From assembly GCA_022848805.1 (NCBI GenBank), contig JAJISI010000014.1, positions 1-16,864 on the forward strand: a stretch of DNA of 16,864 nt. The letters are read 5' to 3'. The notes under the pieces are model-generated. The model did not search any database, had not been told where the DNA came from, and saw only the letters and a list, made by a program, of their open reading frames with translations. Of this stretch, positions 7,075-13,728 are shown one piece after another (the stretch's first letter is position 1; every line of letters begins with the position of its first letter). Both the position numbers and the translations under genes were made by a program. The stretch is from Thermoplasmatota archaeon. GTDB lineage: Archaea; Thermoplasmatota; Thermoplasmata; UBA10834.

Positions 7075-7112
7075 ATCGTGTCTGGAAAGCACTTTAAAAT
7101 GAGCAACACGAT
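7075..7112 (+). promoter_or_regulatory. nrdJ promoter: TATA box within a 7-base inverted repeat
   Basis: TTTAAAAT (7093-7100) is a good TATA candidate. It is bracketed by a perfect inverted repeat, ATCGTGT (7075-7081) and ACACGAT (7106-7112). A dimer bound to both arms would cover the TATA and BRE positions and block the basal factors. Transcription would begin near 7122, leaving a leader of about 145 bases before the nrdJ ATG. The repeat and TATA are seen directly; the repression model is inference. Confidence 0.45.
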
Positions 7113-7121
7113 TGGGCAACT

Positions 7122-7266
7122 TACACTCAACAACAAAGCTTTTCGCATCCTAAGCAGGCAGATACCTTGAGGTAGCATGTTGCGCTTGTAACAGGTGGCG
7201 ATGCCATCGACGGACGCGAAATCCTGAGCAATCTGAAATGCGTTTCACTGAAGCCAGAGGGGGAGT
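7122..7266 (+). promoter_or_regulatory. Long untranslated leader of nrdJ
   Basis: If the TATA at 7093 is used, nrdJ has a leader of about 145 bases, long beside the leaderless neighbours. It contains two compact dyads, TACCT-TG-AGGTA (7163-7174) and CGATG-C-CATCG (7199-7209), and two tiny upstream reading frames (ATG 7178, four codons; ATG 7201, eight codons). A GAGGGGGAG tract lies just before the nrdJ ATG. Since the enzyme uses adenosylcobalamin I looked for a cobalamin riboswitch and saw no B12 box. Confidence 0.3.
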
Positions 7267-10200
7267 ATGTCGACGACGCCGGATCAAACAGGAGGGGCCA
7301 CCGCAACCCCTAGAACCAAGGATGAAGTCAGAGGTCGAGGCTGGGACCTCGAGCCACAAATCGGTGCAAACGCCAAGACAGTGCTGGAGAGGAGGTACCT
7401 CCGAAAGGGAGACGATGGGGAGCCCGTAGAGACTCCAAGACAACTTTTCGAGAGGGTGGCTCGGGCCATTGCGGCCGCAGAGGCGAACTATGGTGGGTCC
7501 GAAGATGAGGTCGATGAGACCGCGCGACGATTCTACGAGGCCATGGCACGCCAGGAGTTCCTGCCGAACAGCCCCACGCTGATGAACGCTGGCCGTGAGC
7601 TCGGGCAACTATCTGCTTGCTTCGTTCTTCCGATAGGCGACTCGATGGAGGAGATATTCGACGCCATCAAATTCACAGCGCTCATCCACAAATGCCTCGT
7701 CCCCGAGACACTCGTGATGACGGACCGGGGCTGCAGGAAGCTCGGGGCAATCGAGGAGGGCGCCTGGATAGAGACCCATGATGGAATGGACAGAGTCGTC
7801 GGTAGTCATTCGAACGGCACGCAAGAAGTGTTCACGGTGGAAACCGTCGAGGGCTACTCTGTCTCGGGGACAGGACTCCACCGACTAATGGTGAGGAGCA
7901 GGGAAGGAGCACACGAGTGGAGGCAGATCGACGAACTGCACAGAGGCGATACCCTCCTCATGAAGCTTGGAGGATGGCTGGGGGGAGCATTGGAGAGCGT
8001 CGACTGCGAGGTAGAAGAGATAATACAATCAGGCGTCGACGAGAGGGTTATCGAAGGCGACGAGAACGCCCTCTGTGAATTCCTCAGAAGAGCGTTCACC
8101 GAACATGGTTGGATCGACCCGATCGGCGTGGTATCGGTGGACCTCGCTTCCGAGGAGACCGCGAGGGACGTTCAGACCATGCTGTTCTACGTCGGTGTAC
8201 CGACCATCCGTAGAGGAAGTACCCTGACGGTCTGCACCAGGTCTGGCTTTCAAGTATTCAGAGACAAGATCGGTTTCGATTCCATACTCCTGAACAGGCG
8301 AACGGCCGAGGCCGACGAGAGGGAGCTTTCTGCCGCTCTGAACAGTGCAGGCGTTGCCCACGACGAAGCAGACGACGAAGGGTTCTTCGGTGTCACCGTG
8401 AAGGAACTAGTACCTCAGGGGGAGCGTGATGTCGTGGACCTCACCGTGGAAGGCACCCACTCCTACCTGGCGAACGGCTTCGTGTCGCACAACAGCGGAG
8501 GCGGAACTGGGTTCAGCTTCTCGAGACTCCGACCGGCCAGCGACTCGGTCAAGAGCACCGCAGGCGTGTCGAGCGGCCCGATATCGTTCATGGAAGTCTT
8601 CAACACCGCAACGGAGACCATCAAGCAGGGAGGCACCCGACGTGGGGCGAACATGGGAATCCTGAGGGTGGATCATCCAGACATCTTACCGTTCATAACG
8701 AGCAAGAAGGACAGCACCAAGCTGACCAACTTCAACATCTCCGTCGCTCTGACGGACCGGTTCATGGCAGCTCTGGCGGAGGACGGGGAGTACGAGCTCG
8801 TCAATCCGAGGACCAAGGAATCGGCATCCAAGATGAAGGCCCGCAAGGTGTTCGACATGATCGTGAACATGGCCTGGCGGAACGGCGAGCCGGGGATTAT
8901 CTTCCTGGACAGGATCAACAGGGACAATCCGACGCCCAACATCGGCGAGATCGAGAGCACCAACCCCTGTGGGGAGCAGCCCCTGCTACCCTTCGAGTCG
9001 TGCAACCTGGGATCCATCAACCTATCCAAGATGTTGAGGCTGGAGGGGGGGCAGTTCACCGTCGACTACGACAGGCTGCGCGAGACCGTTCACTGGTCGG
9101 TGAGATTCTTGGACGACGTGATCGACGTCAACAAGTATCCCCTGAAGCAGATCGAGGAGATGACGAAGGCGAACCGCAAGATTGGCCTGGGAGTCATGGG
9201 GTTCGCGGACATGCTCCTACGCATGGGCATCCGATACGATGCCGACGAAGCGCTCGACCTTGGAAGGAAGTTGATGAAGTTCATAGACGAAGAAGGACGC
9301 AAGGCGTCTGCCGCGCTGGCTCAGGAGCGCGGGAACTTCCCGAACTTCGACGGCAGCAGACTCTCCGAGAGGTACGATCGGATGAGGAACGCCACGGTCA
9401 CGACCATCGCCCCGACTGGGACGATAAGCATCATAGCGTCCGCATCCAGCGGCATAGAGCCGATATTCGCAGTGGCGTACGTGAGGAACGTGATGGATAA
9501 GGACATCCTGCCGGAGGTGAACCCGATATTCGAGGAGGTGGCCGAGGGCAGAGGGTTCTACTCGGACGCGATGATGAAGGAGATTGCCGCCCAGGGCTCT
9601 GTAAGCGACGTGAAGGGAGTCCCGGAGGACGTCCGGAAGCTGTTCGTCACCGCGTTGGACATCGACCCGGGAGCGCACATACGCATGCAGGCGGCGTTCC
9701 AGGAGCACACGGACAATGCGGTCTCGAAGACGGTCAACTTCCCGAACGAAGCGACGACGGTGGATGTCGAGAAGGCGTACCTCCTCGCCTATGAGCTCGG
9801 CTGCAAGGGCGTCACCGTGTACAGGTACGGGAGTAGGGATGACCAGGTGCTGAGCGTCGGTGATGCACCCGCAAAGGTGCAGGCCGCTGGGGATGACGAG
9901 GGGGATTCGCGCGCGCCCAGGCCGAGGCCTTACGTCACCAAGGGTTCGACGCAGCGGATCGAGACGGGGTGCGGGCATCTGTACGTCACGATAAACGAGG
10001 ATGAGAACGGCCTCTGCGAGGTCTTCACGCAGATGGGCAAGTCCGGGGGTTGCACCGCCTCCCAGTCTGAGGCGATAGGTCGCCTGCTCTCGCTGGCGCT
10101 CAGGTCGGGTATAGAGCCCGAGTCGTTAGTGAAGCAGCTGAGGGGCATCAGGTGCCCGGCCCCGCTCTGGCAGCCAGGAGGCATGGTACTCTCGTGCAGC

Positions 10201-10410
10201 GACGCCGTGGCCAAAGCCCTCGAACGTTATTCCAAGGACCGGTCAGCGATCAGGAATGGCGCGGAGGGAGCGGCGAGCGTAACAATCGAGAAGCAGAACC
10301 ACGTGGACAGGGGAGATGTGTGCCCCGAGTGTCCCGAGTGCGGAAGCATGGTGGAGTACGTCGAGGGATGCGTGGTATGCAGAACCTGCGGGTACTCCCG
10401 CTGCTGGTGA
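7267..10410 (+). CDS. nrdJ: Adenosylcobalamin-dependent (class II) ribonucleotide reductase, intein-containing
   Basis: The 1047-residue precursor becomes about 780 residues after removal of the 267-residue intein. It reduces ribonucleotides to deoxyribonucleotides through a cobalamin-generated thiyl radical. Active-site residues are visible: redox C118 (QLSACFVLP), then N566, thiyl C568 and E570 in NPCGEQ, and redox partner C579 in ESCNLGSIN (precursor numbering). The conserved loop SGGGTGFSFSRLRP starts directly after the intein. The C-terminus has a TSCPD-type segment (PLWQPGGMVLSCSDAVAKAL) and a cysteine-rich zinc-ribbon-like tail (CPECPECG ... CRTCGYSRCW). No ATP-cone precedes the catalytic domain, so activity control through that domain is absent. 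ATG 7267 is chosen from the family N-terminus and a GAGGGGGAG tract just upstream. A terminator-like hairpin follows the stop. No other reductase gene is in the window, so function would depend on splicing here. Confidence 0.96.
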   Translation: MSTTPDQTGGATATPRTKDEVRGRGWDLEPQIGANAKTVLERRYLRKGDDGEPVETPRQLFERVARAIAAAEANYGGSEDEVDETARRFYEAMARQEFLPNSPTLMNAGRELGQLSACFVLPIGDSMEEIFDAIKFTALIHKCLVPETLVMTDRGCRKLGAIEEGAWIETHDGMDRVVGSHSNGTQEVFTVETVEGYSVSGTGLHRLMVRSREGAHEWRQIDELHRGDTLLMKLGGWLGGALESVDCEVEEIIQSGVDERVIEGDENALCEFLRRAFTEHGWIDPIGVVSVDLASEETARDVQTMLFYVGVPTIRRGSTLTVCTRSGFQVFRDKIGFDSILLNRRTAEADERELSAALNSAGVAHDEADDEGFFGVTVKELVPQGERDVVDLTVEGTHSYLANGFVSHNSGGGTGFSFSRLRPASDSVKSTAGVSSGPISFMEVFNTATETIKQGGTRRGANMGILRVDHPDILPFITSKKDSTKLTNFNISVALTDRFMAALAEDGEYELVNPRTKESASKMKARKVFDMIVNMAWRNGEPGIIFLDRINRDNPTPNIGEIESTNPCGEQPLLPFESCNLGSINLSKMLRLEGGQFTVDYDRLRETVHWSVRFLDDVIDVNKYPLKQIEEMTKANRKIGLGVMGFADMLLRMGIRYDADEALDLGRKLMKFIDEEGRKASAALAQERGNFPNFDGSRLSERYDRMRNATVTTIAPTGTISIIASASSGIEPIFAVAYVRNVMDKDILPEVNPIFEEVAEGRGFYSDAMMKEIAAQGSVSDVKGVPEDVRKLFVTALDIDPGAHIRMQAAFQEHTDNAVSKTVNFPNEATTVDVEKAYLLAYELGCKGVTVYRYGSRDDQVLSVGDAPAKVQAAGDDEGDSRAPRPRPYVTKGSTQRIETGCGHLYVTINEDENGLCEVFTQMGKSGGCTASQSEAIGRLLSLALRSGIEPESLVKQLRGIRCPAPLWQPGGMVLSCSDAVAKALERYSKDRSAIRNGAEGAASVTIEKQNHVDRGDVCPECPECGSMVEYVEGCVVCRTCGYSRCW
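7693..8493 (+). mobile_element. Intein inserted in NrdJ, with eroded homing endonuclease
   Basis: The intein spans precursor residues 143-409 (267 residues) between ALIHK and SGGGTGF. Splicing blocks are intact: C1 with CLVPETLVMTDRG (block A), the T-x-x-H motif T60/H63 in SGTGLHRLMV (block B), block F VVDLTVEGTHSYLANG (D249, H256), and the terminal FVSHN (penultimate H266, N267), followed by Ser at +1. The 267-residue size is between mini-inteins and full LAGLIDADG inteins. Between blocks B and F, residues about 124-195 resemble the second half of a LAGLIDADG endonuclease (EFLRRAFTEHGWID, then a V-S-V-D-L-A-S-E-E-T-A-R-D-V-Q strand-helix), but the acidic D-A-D-G is replaced by T-E-H-G and no first LAGLIDADG half is found. 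It should splice but not home. Confidence 0.93.
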
Positions 10411-10437
10411 GCAGGCAAAAAGAGGGAAATGCAGTTT

Positions 10438-10475
10438 CCGGCCCTGGGATGCTGGGCCGGAGCGGCTTTATTTTT
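10438..10475 (+). terminator. Hairpin plus T-rich tract after nrdJ
   Basis: CCGGCCC (10438-10444) and GGGCCGG (10454-10460) are perfect 7-base arms with a nine-base loop, followed after six bases by TTTATTTTT (10467-10475). This begins 28 bases past the nrdJ stop and looks like a terminator. The same T-rich tract could instead be a TATA-like element for a transcript through the structured region downstream. Confidence 0.5.
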
Positions 10476-10542
10476 CGCATCCGAATAAGCGTGTCCTCGG
10501 TCTCCTCAGGCGGAAACTGCGTGGCATCGCCCCTCGATGACA

Positions 10543-10657
10543 TGGTATGCTAACTGTATCGAAAACCGGCCTGTATCCCGAAGCCGTCCTCAGGAAGGTG
10601 TGACCGGAAGTCGGTCCAATCCACACCAGCCGGCGGGGACGGCGATTTAGCATACCG
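10543..10657 (+). ncRNA. Candidate structured RNA, unassigned family
   Basis: A 115-base segment folds into nested helices read by eye: P1 10544-10553 with 10647-10656 (ten perfect pairs, plus a possible U-G at 10543/10657), P2 10583-10591 with 10635-10643 (nine pairs, one G-U), P3 10597-10602 with 10622-10627 (six pairs), and P4 10603-10606 with 10612-10615 closing a five-base loop. A 29-base bulge (10554-10582) carries a repeated CTGTATC and a CCGGC that could pair with GCCGG (10629-10633) as a pseudoknot. It lies between the nrdJ terminator and the promoter of the next gene and is open to transcription from the T-rich element at 10467. It does not match 5S rRNA, SRP RNA, RNase P RNA or a box guide RNA by the motifs I know. 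The strand is assumed, since helices pair on either. Confidence 0.4.
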
Positions 10658-10706
10658 CCAGTTGTTGAGGCTCGACCAGGGCTTTCGGCTCACCCCCCCC
10701 CTGGAA

Positions 10707-10717
10707 GGAATATAATA
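10707..10717 (+). promoter_or_regulatory. TATA box of the YhaM-like gene, probably leaderless
   Basis: TATAAT at 10710-10715 within GAATATAATAC lies about 23 bases before ATG 10735, the spacing expected if transcription starts at or next to the start codon. An eight-base C homopolymer (10693-10700) sits just upstream, an unusual neighbour to the BRE position. Confidence 0.5.
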
Positions 10718-10734
10718 CATAGTCAAAACCGATT

Positions 10735-11742
10735 ATGGAGGACGCTGAACGCAGCGAGGGACGGTTTGATGGCATGGCCGACAAGCAGTTGATCGGAGCG
10801 CTGGCCGCAGGTGACAGGGTCGACTCATATTTTTCGGTGGCGTACAGGAAACCCGTCTCAGAGTACAGATACGGCCACATGTTCGAGTTCCGGGTCGCCG
10901 ACAGGACCGGCCAGACGACCGCGAAGTACTGGGGAGGAGATGACAGAGCCAGGGTCGAGGCGCTCCACGACTCTCTCAGTAAGGGGGATGTCGTTCGGAT
11001 AGTCGGCGAGGTGAGCGAGTTCAAGAGCCAGCTGGAGATCTCGGTCAGCGAGAAGAACGGCGGGATCGTCGAGCATCTCAGCGACGGAGACTACGACATC
11101 TCTGGACTGCTGAAGACCCTGGACGGGATCCAGGAGATGAAGGATAGGCTTCTCGTGTTCGCCCGAAGCGTGGAGGAGCCTCATGTCTCCGCGTTACTGA
11201 AGAGTTTCTTCGAGGACGACGAGTTCATGGAAGCTTTCGGCGCCTGCCCGGCATCTATCCAGCTACACTCCGCTGCCGTGGGAGGGCTGCTGCATCACAC
11301 GCTGAACGTCGTGGAGATGTGCGCCAAGGTCCTCCAGTTGCAGCCGAACCTCGACCGCGACCTCGTGATAGCCGGAGCACTGCTCCACGACATAGGGAAG
11401 ATCAGGAGCTTCGCGGTGGGGACGAACATCAACCACACACCCGAAGGGAACCTCATAGGCCATCTGACGATCGGCGACGAGGAACTGGCTGCGATGATCA
11501 GAACGATAGACGGCTTCCCTGAAGACCTTGCGATGAAGCTGAGGCACATCGTGCTGGCGCACCATGGTAGGAAGGAGTGGGGGTCCCCCGTGGAACCAAT
11601 GATGCCGGAGGCGCTCCTGGTTCATCACGCGGACGACCTCGATGCCAAGCTGAACTACATGGTTACGAGGAGGGACGAAGCGGTCACAGAGGACGATTGG
11701 ACCTGGGACAGGAGGCTGTCTAGGCTGATCTACCTGCGATAG
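10735..11742 (+). CDS. YhaM-like OB-fold / HD-domain 3'-5' exoribonuclease
   Basis: 335 residues. An N-terminal OB-fold of the tRNA-anticodon-binding type (about 25-107; GDVVRIVGEVSEFKSQLEI) is followed by a linker and an HD domain with metal-binding residues in order: H187/H188 (GGLLHHTLNV), H218-D219 (ALLHDIGK), H276-H277 (LAHHGRKEWGSPVEP) and D300 (HHADDLDAKLN). The G-S-P-V-x-P-x-x-x-E-A segment is characteristic of YhaM/CBF1 proteins, single-strand 3'-5' exonucleases in Gram-positive bacteria. The archaeal role is probably RNA processing or decay, or single-stranded DNA trimming; the substrate is not fixed by sequence. ATG 10735 fits a leaderless transcript; ATG 10774 (residue 14) is the alternative, and the first 13 residues are not needed for either domain. 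No operon partner is apparent. Confidence 0.88.
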   Translation: MEDAERSEGRFDGMADKQLIGALAAGDRVDSYFSVAYRKPVSEYRYGHMFEFRVADRTGQTTAKYWGGDDRARVEALHDSLSKGDVVRIVGEVSEFKSQLEISVSEKNGGIVEHLSDGDYDISGLLKTLDGIQEMKDRLLVFARSVEEPHVSALLKSFFEDDEFMEAFGACPASIQLHSAAVGGLLHHTLNVVEMCAKVLQLQPNLDRDLVIAGALLHDIGKIRSFAVGTNINHTPEGNLIGHLTIGDEELAAMIRTIDGFPEDLAMKLRHIVLAHHGRKEWGSPVEPMMPEALLVHHADDLDAKLNYMVTRRDEAVTEDDWTWDRRLSRLIYLR

Positions 11743-11770
11743 ACCGCCTCTCCGCAGACACGCCGATATG

Positions 11771-11800
11771 TGTACATCAATGTAGCAAAAAGATATATAC
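11771..11800 (+). promoter_or_regulatory. trpB2 promoter with TGTACA-containing dyad
   Basis: The TATA box is ATATATA at 11793-11799, with an A-rich BRE-like tract before it. Directly upstream lies the dyad TACAT-CA-ATGTA (11773-11784), overlapping TGTACA at 11771-11776. TGTACA is the core of the TRP box bound by the repressor TrpY in Methanothermobacter, where trpB2 is among its targets. Whether this organism has a TrpY homologue cannot be seen here. Confidence 0.5.
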
Positions 11801-11845
11801 AATCCACGTGGTCACCGTCACCTCACAACGAGGGGAGTGAGTGGA

Positions 11846-13147
11846 TTGAAGACGATTCGAACGATGCTTTCGCTAGAAGAGATGCCTAAGAAGTGGTACA
11901 ACATATTGCCCGACCTGCCAGAGCCGCTCCCGCCGCCGCTGAACCCAGCGACCAAGGAGCCGATTGCCCCATCGGACCTTGAGGTCATCTTCCCGAAAGC
12001 GCTGATCGCCCAGGAGATGTCGTCGGAGAACTACATCGACATACCGGAAGAGGTGTTGGACGCATACCAAATGATCACGAGGCCGAGTCCGCTCCAGCGG
12101 GCGGTCAGGCTCGAGGAGAAGCTGAAGACACCCGCGAAGATATACTTCAAGAGGGAGGACCTCAGCCCCGCAGGGAGTCACAAGACCAACACCGCGTTCG
12201 CGCAGACTTACTACAACCTCAAGGAGGGCGTCGAGAAACTGACCACCGAGACAGGGGCGGGACAGTGGGGAACGGCGCTCAGCATGGCCTGCAACCACTT
12301 CGGTCTCAAGTGCGAGGTGTTCATGGTCAGGGCGAGCTACGACCAGAAGCCCTACAGAAAGGTGATGATGCGTCTGTTCGGAGCCGATGTCAGTCCATCT
12401 CCCAGCAACCTCACAGAGTTCGGCAAGAAGCTCCTCGCCGAGGACAAGAACCACCCAGGATCTCTGGGCATCGCCATCAGCGAGGCTCTCCAGGTTTGCG
12501 TGAAGGACGAAAAGGCGAAGTACAGCCTGGGCAGCGTGCTCAACCACGTGATGCTACATCAGACTATCATCGGCCAGGAGGCGATGCTCCAGTTCCAGAA
12601 GCTGGGTGAGCAGCCGGACTACCTCGTCGGATGTGTCGGTGGCGGATCCAACTTCGCCGGCTTCACATTCCCGTTCATCGGGCAGAAGCTCAAGGGGAAG
12701 CTCGACACGGAGTTCGTCGCGGTCGAGCCAACGGTCGTGCCGACGCTGACCGGTGGCAAGTACGAGTACGATTTCGGCGACACCGCGGAGATGACGCCAC
12801 TGCTCATGATGTACACGCTCGGGCACGCGTTCGTCCCATCGCCGATCCACGCAGGTGGCCTCAGGTATCACGGTGCCGCGCCGACGGTCAGCGCTCTGAC
12901 GAATGCGGGTATCGTGAAGGCGGTCGCCTACCAGCAAAAGGAAGTGTTCGATGCTGCAGCGATGTTCGCGAGGGCCGAGGGGATAGTGCCGGCCCCCGAG
13001 ACGGCCCATGCCGTCAAGGCTGTGATCGACCTTGCCTTGGAAGCCAAGGAGAAGAACGAGGAGAAGATCATCGCGTTCAACTTCTCAGGACACGGCTTGC
13101 TGGACCTGGCAGGATACGAGCATTACCTCGACGGCAACCTAGAATAG
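11846..13147 (+). CDS. trpB2: Tryptophan synthase beta chain, TrpB2 type
   Basis: 433 residues from TTG 11846. It is a PLP enzyme that joins indole and L-serine to give tryptophan. The long form with the N-terminal signature P-K-K-W-Y-N-I-L-P-D-L-P-E-P marks the TrpB2 subgroup, which generally acts without TrpA, possibly salvaging indole. The PLP lysine is K113 in SPAGSHKTNTA; the catalytic Glu lies in TETGAGQWG, and the phosphate-binding glycine loop is GCVGGGSNFAG. HAGGLRYHGAAP is also typical. GTG 11837 would add three residues but overlaps the GAGGGGAGTGAG ribosome-binding tract, which suits TTG 11846 better; ATG 11864 is a third option and would remove part of the conserved N-terminus. 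No other trp gene is present, as is common for trpB2. It ends 25 bases from the convergent gene. Confidence 0.94.
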   Translation: MKTIRTMLSLEEMPKKWYNILPDLPEPLPPPLNPATKEPIAPSDLEVIFPKALIAQEMSSENYIDIPEEVLDAYQMITRPSPLQRAVRLEEKLKTPAKIYFKREDLSPAGSHKTNTAFAQTYYNLKEGVEKLTTETGAGQWGTALSMACNHFGLKCEVFMVRASYDQKPYRKVMMRLFGADVSPSPSNLTEFGKKLLAEDKNHPGSLGIAISEALQVCVKDEKAKYSLGSVLNHVMLHQTIIGQEAMLQFQKLGEQPDYLVGCVGGGSNFAGFTFPFIGQKLKGKLDTEFVAVEPTVVPTLTGGKYEYDFGDTAEMTPLLMMYTLGHAFVPSPIHAGGLRYHGAAPTVSALTNAGIVKAVAYQQKEVFDAAAMFARAEGIVPAPETAHAVKAVIDLALEAKEKNEEKIIAFNFSGHGLLDLAGYEHYLDGNLE

Positions 13148-13171
13148 GACGGTTCCGGACGGGTGGCAGGA

Positions 13172-13657
13172 TCAGGCGAAGTAGCTCTCCTGGTCCTCGC
13201 GGAGGCGCCTATAGGACGTTCTGAACTCGGGGCGTTCGAGCAGCTTGTCCAACCTGGTCTCGAGATCTCCCTCGAGACGGTCCTGCCGTGAGTGGAAGTG
13301 TTCGTTCCTCAAGACGTCTGCGACATCCGAGGAGTACTGCTGCATCCCTAACATGATGATCGCGGACGCATCGGTTGTCTTTGATATGACTCCGAGTGGG
13401 ATAGGGGAGCCATCCTTGATCAGCTCGAACAGGTCAGGTGAGTTGGAGCCGACTTCGCCGCCGACCGCGACCATCCTCCTAGGGGACACCTCAGCGGATC
13501 TGATCTGGTAGACCTTGTCCTCTGAGAATATGAAAGTGTCATACTTGCCGCTCGCGTGATCTCTACCGCTCAGGGCGCGCCACTCGTGTTTGCGTTCGCT
13601 GGAATCGTAGCGTCCTTTCAGATACCGCATCAACTCGTCTATCCCGTGGAGCTCCAT
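13172..13657 (-). CDS. Uncharacterised protein, 161 residues
   Basis: I do not recognise this family. From ATG 13657 it gives 161 residues, soluble and charged, with no signal peptide, membrane segment or cysteine motif. The centre has a predicted beta-rich part (YDTFIFSEDKVYQIRSAEV and GSPIPLGVISKTTDASAII), and the last 50 residues look helical and charged (about 112-156), possibly a coiled coil. GTG 13666 would add three residues; ATG is preferred because GTGGG lies about seven bases upstream. It follows purC on the same strand after a 62- to 71-base gap holding a small hairpin, so it may have its own promoter. The frame is believable because it is the only long frame here, fills the space between two genes, and reads with balanced residue use. 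Confidence 0.7.
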   Translation of the reverse strand: MELHGIDELMRYLKGRYDSSERKHEWRALSGRDHASGKYDTFIFSEDKVYQIRSAEVSPRRMVAVGGEVGSNSPDLFELIKDGSPIPLGVISKTTDASAIIMLGMQQYSSDVADVLRNEHFHSRQDRLEGDLETRLDKLLERPEFRTSYRRLREDQESYFA

Positions 13658-13698
13658 TCTTCCCACTCGTACATCAACCGAGAATGAGATTAACTCTT

Positions 13699-13711
13699 CG
13701 GACCGCGTCCG
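13699..13711 (-). terminator. Short hairpin between purC and the uncharacterised gene
   Basis: CGGAC-CGC-GTCCG is a perfect five-base-arm hairpin located 18 bases past the purC stop. On the minus strand it is followed by AAGAGTTAATCTC, only mildly U-rich, so termination is uncertain. The AGTTAAT may instead be part of the next gene's promoter. Confidence 0.3.
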
Positions 13712-13728
13712 ATGGACAACCGACGGGC

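Noticed and set aside
7122..7266. Cobalamin riboswitch in the leader of the B12-dependent reductase
   Set aside because: No B12 box or conserved core motifs could be found, and the dyads present do not fit that architecture.
7238..7429. Plus-strand frame starting at ATG 7238 overlapping the nrdJ start
   Set aside because: It is arginine-rich, overlaps conserved nrdJ N-terminal sequence in another frame and has no family features.
9217..9978. 253-codon minus-strand frame opposite nrdJ
   Set aside because: Its translation is R/H/V/L-rich without domain features and lies inside the conserved C-terminal half of NrdJ.
10543..10657. 5S rRNA, SRP RNA, RNase P RNA or H/ACA guide RNA
   Set aside because: Length and closing helix recall 5S, but the arm with the conserved C-C-G-A-A-C loop is missing and the helix order differs. 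The SRP helix 8 signature, RNase P P4 sequences and a 3' ACA are not seen.
10543..10657. MITE-like element with 10-base terminal inverted repeats
   Set aside because: No target-site duplication flanks the arms, there is no second copy in the window, and the inner helices fit RNA structure better.
11873..12547. 224-codon minus-strand frame opposite trpB2
   Set aside because: Antisense to the conserved PLP domain of TrpB2; no recognisable protein features or start context.
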